A stretch of 64,000 nucleotides of DNA from Streptomyces diastatochromogenes (GTDB lineage Bacteria; Actinomycetota; Actinomycetes; Streptomycetales; Streptomycetaceae): positions 5,084,001-5,148,000 of the forward strand of contig JAPTYK010000001.1 of NCBI GenBank assembly GCA_026913215.1, written 5' to 3'. The first letter of the stretch is position 1; every line of letters starts with the position of its first letter. The notes under the pieces are model-generated. The model searched no databases. It was not told the DNA's origin and worked only from the letters and a program-made list of their open reading frames with translations. The position numbers and the translations under genes were made by a program. Shown here piece by piece: positions 58,097 through 64,000 of this stretch.

Positions 58097-58687
58097 TCAG
58101 CGCAGCAGGTCGGCGACGCGTTCCCGCATCGACGCCATCGTGAACCCGCGCGGGTCCACCTTGCCCGGCTGCCACTCCAGGTGCCCGATGACCGAGCGGT
58201 GCGTCCAGCCGTGCACCCGGCACACGGCGGCCGCCGCCTTCGCGATGGCCTCCAGCTGGACCTTGGGCCACGGGTCCTGGCCGTCGCCGAGGTTCTCGCA
58301 CTCGAAGCCGTAGAAGTGCCGGTTGCCGTCCGTGGTGGCCTCGTCGTCCGGCGGCAGCCGCCGCTCGGCGATGACCGCCCGCAGGACCTCGTCGTCGCCG
58401 AGCCCCGCGTGGTTGGCCCGCCCGTAGCCGACGAGGTGGACCGTGCCGTCCTTGGCGATCACGCCGTGGCAGAGCGGCCCCGGCAGGCCCGCGTAGCCGT
58501 CCCGGCAGATCCGGACGGTGGCGTCGGTGCCCCGGGTCGCGGTGTGGTGGATCATCACGCCGTGCACCGGGCCCCAGGGGCCCTTGTGGTTGCGGTTGTG
58601 GGTGGACCAGGCGCCGACCTCGACGACCGCGAGGCCCTCGCCGCGCAGCGCGCCGAGGAACCTGCTCGCCGACATGGGTGAGCTCAT
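58097..58687 (-). CDS. N-acetylmuramoyl-L-alanine amidase (PGRP/amidase_2)
   Basis: 196 aa. Zinc amidase of the type 2 fold: HGVMIHHTATRG with the first zinc histidine, FYGFECENLG, and HRSVIGHLEWQPGKVDPRG with the second histidine and the catalytic lysine/aspartate region. No signal peptide is visible, so a role in spore or phage-like lysis inside the cell, or non-classical export, is open. ATG 58687 follows AAGGAGAT. Divergent from the encapsulin gene, 254 bases apart. Confidence 0.85.
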   Translation of the reverse strand: MSSPMSASRFLGALRGEGLAVVEVGAWSTHNRNHKGPWGPVHGVMIHHTATRGTDATVRICRDGYAGLPGPLCHGVIAKDGTVHLVGYGRANHAGLGDDEVLRAVIAERRLPPDDEATTDGNRHFYGFECENLGDGQDPWPKVQLEAIAKAAAAVCRVHGWTHRSVIGHLEWQPGKVDPRGFTMASMRERVADLLR

Positions 58688-58941
58688 GACCGATCTCCTT
58701 CCGGAGGACGGGGGGAGCTTCCGGAGTACCGGACTCCGCTCCTCCGCCGCCATCCGTTCGGACCGTGTACGAGCGGATCCGGACAGATGGCCGGGAGGCG
58801 GGTGGGGCTGCGCTGTTCGGATGGAAATCGCGTGACATGCCCCGAAGATCGTCGAACAGTCCCACCCGAATGTGTAATGGCGCCGACACGTTCCGTGCTG
58901 AAAGGCTTCATTCGCAACTCAGTCATACGAGAGGGAGTTCC

Positions 58942-60357
58942 ATGTCCGTTGGTTCGGTTGACGGCGAGGTCCGCGCGGAGCAGCAGGCCCCGCAGCAGAG
59001 TCTCGGCACCGCCGCCGCGCGGAACCTCGCCACGACCACCAAGTCGGCCCCGCAGATGCAGGAGATCACCTCCCGGTGGCTGCTGCGGACGCTGCCGTGG
59101 GTCCAGGTGCAGGGCGGCACGTACCGGGTGAACCGGAGGCTCAGCTACTCCGTGGGCGACGGCCGCGTCACCTTCGTCCAGACCGGAGAGCGGGTCGCGG
59201 TGATCCCCGCCGAACTCGGCGAACTCCCCGCCCTGCGCGGTTACGAGGACGAGGCCGCGCTGACCGAGCTCGCGGCCCGCTGCACCCAGCGGGAGTACGC
59301 GGCGGGCGAGGTCATCGCCGTGGCGGGCGCCCCCACCGACCGGGCGTACCTCCTCGCGCACGGCCGCATCGAGCAGATCGGCGAGGGCCCCTACGGCGAC
59401 GAGGCCGTCCTCGGCGTCCTCGCCGACGGCGCCTACCTCGGCGAGGCCGCACTGCTCGCCGAGGACGCCACCTGGGACTGGACCGCCCGCGCCGCCACCG
59501 CCTGCACGGTCCTGGAGCTCACCCGCGACGACGTGCGGAACCTCGCGGACCGCGTCGGCTCGCTCGCCGACCACCTCGCGGGCGTGGCCTCGACGCCCGA
59601 GCAGCGCACCAACCATTACGGCGAGGCCGCCATCGACCTCTCCGCCGGCCACGTCGGCGAGGCCGTCATCCCGCACACCTACGTCGACTACGAGGGCGCG
59701 CCCCGCGAGTACGAGCTGAGCGTCGCCCAGACCGTGCTGAAGGTGCACAGCCGCGTCGCCGACCTCTACAACCAGCCGATGAACCAGACCGAGCAGCAGT
59801 TGCGGCTCACGGTCGAGGCGCTCCGCGAGCGTCAGGAGCACGAGCTCGTCAACAACAAGGAGTTCGGCCTCCTCGCCAACTGCGACTACGGGCAGCGGAT
59901 CCAGCCGCACGACGGCGCCCCCAGCCCGGACGACATGGACGAGCTGCTCTCCCGCCGCCGGGGCTCCAAGATGTTCCTCGCCCACCCGCGCGCCATCGCC
60001 GCCTTCGGCCGCGAGCTCAACAAGCGCGGACTGGTCCCCGAGACCATCGAGATCGCCGGCAACCGCATCCCGACCTGGCGCGGCGTGCCGATCTACCCGT
60101 GCAACAAGATCCCGGTCACGGACGCCCGCACCACCTCGATCATCTGCATGCGCACCGGCGAGGCCGACCAGGGCGTGATCGGCCTGCACCAGACCGGCCT
60201 CCCCGACGAGATCGAGCCCAGCCTCTCCGTCCGCTTCATGGGCATCGACGAGCAGGCGATCATCTCCTACCTGGTCACGGCCTACTACTCGGCGGCGATC
60301 CTCGTCCCCGACGCCCTCGGCGTCCTGGAGAACGTCGAGGTCAGCCGCTGGCGCTGA
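58942..60357 (+). CDS. Family 2B encapsulin shell protein with cyclic-nucleotide-binding domain (EshA-like)
   Basis: 471 aa, intact. An HK97-fold shell protein with an inserted cNMP-binding domain. Residues 1-45 are a Gln/Ala-rich N-arm; the E-loop region follows at 50-90; the cNMP domain spans about 95-215 with the phosphate cassette YLGEAALLAEDATWDWTARA at 165-184; the shell core continues from 235 (GEAVIPHTYVDYEGAPREYE) to VEVSRWR. In S. griseus and S. coelicolor the related EshA/EshB proteins have been linked to sporulation and antibiotic production. A polyprenyl synthase gene follows, the usual cargo for this shell type. ATG 58942 has GAGGGAG five bases upstream. Confidence 0.88.
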   Translation: MSVGSVDGEVRAEQQAPQQSLGTAAARNLATTTKSAPQMQEITSRWLLRTLPWVQVQGGTYRVNRRLSYSVGDGRVTFVQTGERVAVIPAELGELPALRGYEDEAALTELAARCTQREYAAGEVIAVAGAPTDRAYLLAHGRIEQIGEGPYGDEAVLGVLADGAYLGEAALLAEDATWDWTARAATACTVLELTRDDVRNLADRVGSLADHLAGVASTPEQRTNHYGEAAIDLSAGHVGEAVIPHTYVDYEGAPREYELSVAQTVLKVHSRVADLYNQPMNQTEQQLRLTVEALRERQEHELVNNKEFGLLANCDYGQRIQPHDGAPSPDDMDELLSRRRGSKMFLAHPRAIAAFGRELNKRGLVPETIEIAGNRIPTWRGVPIYPCNKIPVTDARTTSIICMRTGEADQGVIGLHQTGLPDEIEPSLSVRFMGIDEQAIISYLVTAYYSAAILVPDALGVLENVEVSRWR

Positions 60358-60452
60358 GCCGTCGACGCCCGGGGCGGGGCCGGACCCGCCCGCCCCGGGC
60401 GCTCCCCGGCCGCCCGCGCCGCCGCCGACGACCGCCAAGGACGACGAAGGAA

Positions 60453-61505
60453 ATGACCGTGACCATGACCAGCGTGGACGCCGTAGCCGACGGCCAGGGG
60501 CCGTGACGCTCCTGGACCGGACGCGCGCGGCCGTCAACCCCCGCCTCCGCTCGACCGTCGAGTCCCTGCCGGACTCGATGCGGCGGGTGGCGATGTACCA
60601 CTTCGGCTGGGAGCGCGCCGACGGCACCCCGGACACCGCGCAGCCGGGCAAGGCGATCCGGCCCGCCCTGGTCCTCGCCGCGGCCCGCGCCCTCGGCGCC
60701 GACGAGACCCGGGCGGTGAACGCCGCGGCGGCGGTGGAGCTCGCGCACAACTTCACCCTGCTCCACGACGACATCGTCGACGAGGACACGACCCGACGGC
60801 ACCGGCCCACCGCCTGGACCGTCTTCGGCGTCCCGGACGCCCTCATGGCCGGTGACGCGATGAGCGCGCTGGCCCTGCGGCTGCTCGCCGAGGACCCCCA
60901 CCCCGCCTCCGCGTCGGCCTCCGCGCGCCTCGCCGCCTGCGTCATCGAGCTCTGCGCCGCCAGCAGGCCGACTGCGCCTTCGAGCAGCGCGATCCGCGCG
61001 CGGTCTCCCTCGACGAGTGCCTGGCCATGGCCACCGCCAAGACCGGCGCCCTGCTCGGCTGCTCCTGCGCCCTCGGCGCGCTCTACGCGGGCGCGGGGGA
61101 GGAGGAGGTCGCGGCGATGGACGCCTTCGGCCGGGAGGCGGGACTCGCCTTCCAGCTGATCGACGACCTCATCGGCATCTGGGGCGACCCGGACCGCACG
61201 GGCAAGCCGGCCGGCGCCGATCTCGTCGCCCACAAGAAGTCGCTTCCCGTGGTGGCGGCCCTCACCTCCGGCACGCCCGCGGGGAGGAGCTGGCCGAGCT
61301 GTACTCCCGTCCGACGCTGGACGCGGCGGCGGTACGGGCGGCGGCCGACGCCGTCGAGCGGGCCGGCGGCCGCGACTGGGCGCAGGCCCAGGCGGCCGAG
61401 CGCATGGGCCGCGCCGTCGAACACCTGGCCCAGGCGGTGCCGGACCTGGCGGCTGCGGAGGACCTGCTCGCCCTCGCGGAGTTCGTCACGCGGCGCACGC
61501 GCTGA
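60453..61505 (+). CDS. Polyprenyl diphosphate synthase, likely encapsulin cargo, frameshifted
   Basis: About 350 aa. All-trans isoprenyl synthase: first Asp-rich motif LLHDDIVDEDTTRR and second FQLIDDLIGIWGD both intact. The N-terminus MTVTMTSVDAVADGQG is short and polar before the fold, so it could serve as a loading segment, though it is much shorter than the disordered tails of other cargos. Breaks: near 60500 (GGGG where GGGGG is expected), 60965 and 61285. Ninety-five bases downstream of the shell gene, same direction. Confidence 0.82.
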
Positions 61506-61514
61506 TCCAGGTGC

Positions 61515-61630
61515 TCGGTCTGACCCTCGGTCTCGGTCTCGGTCTCGGTCCCGGTGCTCGGTCTGGTCCCGGTCCCGGTTCTCGGCCCCGGTCCTCGGTC
61601 TCGGTTCCCGGTCCGGCCCTCGGTCCGGTC
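61515..61630. repeat. Hexameric GGTCTC/GGTCCC tandem repeat
   Basis: About 18 units of GGTCTCG, GGTCCCG and GGTCCTC mixed, between the synthase stop and the TetR gene. Simple-sequence expansion; the 61505-61630 gap holds nothing else. Confidence 0.75.
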
Positions 61631-61631
61631 C

Positions 61632-62207
61632 TCACATGTCGGGGACGATCCGGGTGACCACGGTCTCGATCATGTCGTCCAGCTCCCGGTCGCCGAGGAG
61701 CCCGGGGACGGTGAAGTGGTCGAGGAGCAGTCCGGTGAGGGCGAAGTACAGCAGTCGGACCGTGTCCGCGTCGCCCGGCATCCCGGCGGCGAGATGTCCC
61801 TCGACGTTCGCGTCCAGATCGGACCGGAGCACCTTGGTGAGCTGGGCCCTCAGCTCGGGCCGGCGGACGGCTTCGAGGCGGAGTTCGAAGAGCCCGAGGT
61901 AGCAGGTGCGTTCGGCGGCGAGCCGCCGGGCGATCCAGCGCATGAGGTCGAGCACCAGCTCCCGGCTGGGAGCGGCCCGCATGGCGGCCGCCGCGTCCTC
62001 CGGGTCCGGGGTCAGCCGGACGAAGATCCGGTCGGCGACCTGCGAGAGCAGCTGGTCCCGGTCGCTGAAGTAGTTGGACGAGGTGCCCGTGGGGACCCCC
62101 GCCCGGGCGTCGACCGCCCGGAAGGTCAGCCCACGGGCACCTTCGTCCGCCAGCACCTCGATCGCGGCGTCGAGCAGGCTCGTACGGCGTTCCGGATTCC
62201 TCACCAC
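61632..62207 (-). CDS. TetR-family regulator
   Basis: About 191 aa. Start GTG 62207 follows AAGGAG by six bases. Recognition helix SSNYFSDRDQLLSQV; ligand domain with ELVLDLMRWIARRLAAERTC. Divergent from the DHFR-like gene, with a 13-bp palindrome in between, so it probably represses that gene and itself. Confidence 0.85.
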   Translation of the reverse strand: MVRNPERRTSLLDAAIEVLADEGARGLTFRAVDARAGVPTGTSSNYFSDRDQLLSQVADRIFVRLTPDPEDAAAAMRAAPSRELVLDLMRWIARRLAAERTCYLGLFELRLEAVRRPELRAQLTKVLRSDLDANVEGHLAAGMPGDADTVRLLYFALTGLLLDHFTVPGLLGDRELDDMIETVVTRIVPDM

Positions 62208-62241
62208 GTCGAACTCCTTCGATGTCGAACAAAGATCTTGC

Positions 62242-62281
62242 GCAACCACTACAGATGAAGCACTATAGCTGTCGTGGTTGC
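62242..62281. promoter_or_regulatory. Inverted repeat, candidate TetR operator
   Basis: GCAACCACTACAG (62242-62254) and CTGTCGTGGTTGC (62269-62281) are inverted repeats with one mismatch and a 14-base spacer holding a TATAGCT-like -10 element. Confidence 0.6.
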
Positions 62282-62317
62282 GATCGCAGCCGCACTCCTG
62301 AGACCAAGAGGACCGGT

Positions 62318-62899
62318 TTGCGCAAGCTCACGTACTACATCGCCTGCACCATCGACGGCTTCATCGGCGACCCCGAGGGCGACGCCACCTCCATGTACAA
62401 GTTCTCCACCGGGGAGTACATGGCGGCCATGAACGCCGAGTACCCCGAGACCGTCCCGACCCACGCACGCGAGATGTTCGGCATCGACGCCGAGAACAAG
62501 CACTTCGACACCCTCGTCCAGGGCAGGCGGTCGTACCAGCTCGCCCTCGACATCGGCGTCACCAGCCCGTACGGCCACCTGCGCGAGTTCGTCGCCACCC
62601 GCTCGCTCACCGAGTCGCCCCACCCCGACGTCGAGCTGATCGCCGACGACCTGGTGGGCCGGATCCGCGAGCTCAAGGCCGAGGACGGCCCGCTGGGCAT
62701 CTACCTCTGCGGCGGCTCCACCATCGCCGGCGAGCTCATCGAGGAGATCGACGAGCTCGTCATCAAGACCTACCCGCAGGTCTACGGCACCGGCATGCCG
62801 ATGTTCGGCGCCGGCTTCGAGCCCCGGGACTTCGAGCTCGGCGACGTCCGCGCCTTCGACAACGGCGTGCTCGTCCGTACGTACACCAGGAAGCGGTGA
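62318..62899 (+). CDS. DHFR/RibD-C-family reductase
   Basis: 193 aa from TTG 62318 (LRKLTYYIACTIDGFIGDPEG), with AGAGGA five bases upstream. NADPH-dependent reductase fold of the RibD C-terminal/dihydrofolate-reductase-like group; later motif LGIYLCGGSTIAGELIEEIDELVI. Substrate unknown; plasmid and chromosome copies often sit beside TetR genes. Confidence 0.85.
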   Translation: MRKLTYYIACTIDGFIGDPEGDATSMYKFSTGEYMAAMNAEYPETVPTHAREMFGIDAENKHFDTLVQGRRSYQLALDIGVTSPYGHLREFVATRSLTESPHPDVELIADDLVGRIRELKAEDGPLGIYLCGGSTIAGELIEEIDELVIKTYPQVYGTGMPMFGAGFEPRDFELGDVRAFDNGVLVRTYTRKR

Positions 62900-62935
62900 C
62901 AAGCGGCGCCGCGCGGGGCGGCCTACCCTGGACGC

Positions 62936-63175
62936 ATGGGTGACGAGGCGCCCCGCACGACGCGGGACCCGCTGACCGAGCGCCACTGCCCGGCCTGCGG
63001 CGAACCGCTCGGCGTGCTGGCCACCCGGCACAAGGTCCTCGGGGCCTGGGTGCCGGAGTGGGAGGTGCAGCCCTGCCGCAACCCGCGGTGCCCGCTCCAC
63101 GAGGGGGCGGAAGCCGCTACCACGCACGTGACCGGCAAGAACGGCGAGATCGGGAGAAGTCCGGCCACAGGGTGA
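62936..63175 (+). CDS. Small zinc-ribbon protein
   Basis: 79 aa. CPACGEP and CRNPRCPLHEG cysteine pairs form a probable zinc ribbon. No known function. Start ATG 62936. Confidence 0.6.
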   Translation: MGDEAPRTTRDPLTERHCPACGEPLGVLATRHKVLGAWVPEWEVQPCRNPRCPLHEGAEAATTHVTGKNGEIGRSPATG

Positions 63176-63217
63176 CCGGACGCGCGGCGGAGCCGGTCGG
63201 GCCGCTACAGTCCGCGC

Positions 63218-63635
63218 ATGTCATCGGAGTCGACAGAAGTCTGGACCGGCTGGTACCGGGACCGCAGCGGCGCGGAAGCGATCGTCATCACGGCCGACGG
63301 GCGGCGCGTCGCCACCCGCATCAGGGGGATCGAGTACGCGGGCGAGAGCTTCGCCGCGCTCACCGCCGCCGACGGGGGCGGGCGGCCCTCACGGGCTGCG
63401 TCCTGGAGTGGGACCTGCCGCTCCCCGTCGTCGTCGACGACACCGCCCAGCAGGCCACCCTGGCCTGCCTGCTGACGCTCGGTGAGCGCGCCGACCTCAG
63501 CCTGACCCTGCACTACGGCGGCGCCGCCTTCGAGGCGTGCGTCGCCGGGGCGACTTCGAGGAGGCCCTCGCCCGGGTGCGCAGCCAGCTCCCCGCCGGCG
63601 CGGACTTCGGCCGCAGGCTCCTCCAGGCCGCCTGA
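63218..63635 (+). CDS. Conserved hypothetical protein, two frameshifts
   Basis: About 140 aa. MSSESTEVWTGWYRDRSGAE, then in other frames LTGCVLEWDLPLPVVVDD and DFEEALARVRSQLPAGADFG. Beta-rich soluble protein without recognised motif. Breaks near 63385 and 63552; TGA at 63633-63635. Confidence 0.65.
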
Positions 63636-63643
63636 GACCGGCG

Positions 63644-63670
63644 CGGCGGCGCCCGGGAGGGGCGCCGCCG
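63644..63670. terminator. Terminator between the hypothetical gene and snpA
   Basis: CGGCGGCGCCC (63644-63654) pairs with GGGCGCCGCCG (63660-63670). Confidence 0.7.
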
Positions 63671-63689
63671 CCGTGTACCGGACCTCGCG

Positions 63690-64000
63690 TCAGTTCTTGA
63701 AGGCGGAGGCGAGGCCGTAACGCCACAACTGGTCGACGCGGGACCGCTCCTGCGCGTTCGGCTGGGCGTTCTGGCAGGACGTGCCGGGGCCGCCGCCCGA
63801 CATCAACTCGCTGCACGGGCCGCTGTAGTGGTCCGGCAGCCCGAGGACGTGCCCGGTCTCGTGGGCGGTGACCCGGGTCGAGTTGTACTGCTGGTTCTGC
63901 TGGTAGTCGAGGAAGATGTAGCCGCTGCCGTGGCCGTCGGTGCTGGCGTACGAGCCACGGGAGTCGCTGCCCTCGTAGTACGCGAAGTCCGGGTTGCCGC
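63690..64000 (-). CDS. snpA: Snapalysin (small neutral metalloprotease), partial
   Basis: C-terminal 102 residues only; the 5' part lies beyond the window. Zinc motif HETGHVLGLPD fits snapalysin HExxHxxGxxD exactly, followed by a CSELMSGGGPGTSC disulfide loop. Ends LWRYGLASAFKN. Secreted peptidase family of Streptomyces, often next to a LysR-type snpR, which would lie outside the window. Confidence 0.88.
   Translation of the reverse strand, partial: GNPDFAYYEGSDSRGSYASTDGHGSGYIFLDYQQNQQYNSTRVTAHETGHVLGLPDHYSGPCSELMSGGGPGTSCQNAQPNAQERSRVDQLWRYGLASAFKN

Noticed and set aside
60453..61505. Terpene or carotenoid biosynthetic cluster
   Set aside because: Only a prenyl synthase is present; no cyclase, phytoene synthase or oxidase genes are seen on either side, while the encapsulin gene offers a better context.

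Overview
The window reads as a chromosomal core segment of a Streptomyces species. The evidence is very high G+C, GTG and TTG starts, WhiB-like proteins at both ends, the sigR-rsrA and sigH-prsH loci, the complete das chitobiose-uptake locus and a family 2B encapsulin. From memory the gene order follows the S. coelicolor SCO519x-SCO525x region closely. I see no insertion sequence, prophage, CRISPR array or large biosynthetic cluster. The species cannot be named from the sequence alone.

Layout. 1-1.2 kb: wblC with an attenuator-like leader (uORF, hairpin, terminator) and two small genes. 1.3-3.8 kb, minus strand: a UbiB/ABC1 kinase and a ThiF-like protein. 4-7.9 kb: a YgjP-like metalloprotein, a TerD-AIM24 fusion and two more AIM24 genes. 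8-17 kb: NUDIX, DUF2342, epimerase, moaE, a PDZ-Lon-like protease and a UPF0182 membrane protein. 17-19.4 kb: two identical initiator tRNA genes flanking a Sel1/TPR gene. 19.5-27 kb: Fur-family repressor divergent from a catalase, CBS protein, hisN, a TetR/SMR pair, aroA-rsgA and an M50 protease. 27-34 kb: SRAP, a hydrolase, sigR-rsrA with its own promoter and long isoform start, two HD-domain membrane proteins, a TPR protein and peptide deformylase. 34-38 kb: class Ia ribonucleotide reductase nrdA-nrdB behind two NrdR-like boxes and a cobalamin riboswitch. 38-40.6 kb: GNAT, SSS symporter and DUF3311. 40.8-47.7 kb: dasR, dasA-dasB-dasC-dasD and nagB with dre-type DasR sites. 48-52 kb: SDR/TetR pair, a sensor kinase with a dre-like site upstream, wblE. 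52-57 kb: lipid kinase, prsH-sigH, UBP zinc finger, Na+/H+ antiporter. 57-61.5 kb: PLP enzyme, amidase, encapsulin shell gene and a polyprenyl synthase. 61.6-64 kb: TetR divergent from a DHFR-like reductase, two small genes and the 3' part of a snapalysin gene.

How the genes work together. Several blocks form regulatory circuits: antibiotic-responsive wblC; peroxide (repressor-catalase); thiol-oxidative stress (SigR-RsrA); osmotic/general stress (PrsH-SigH); dNTP supply sensed by NrdR and B12; and N-acetylglucosamine/chitobiose sensing by DasR. The encapsulin with an adjacent prenyl synthase is the most notable candidate system: a cyclic-nucleotide-domain protein shell with a likely isoprenoid-making cargo.

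Quality caveat. About half of the longer genes, including aroA, rsgA, nrdB and dasA, are broken by single-base shifts, nearly all losses of one G or C in short G/C runs. I read these as errors in the sequence, not decay. I give whole-gene spans and mark the breaks; lengths of such genes are approximate.
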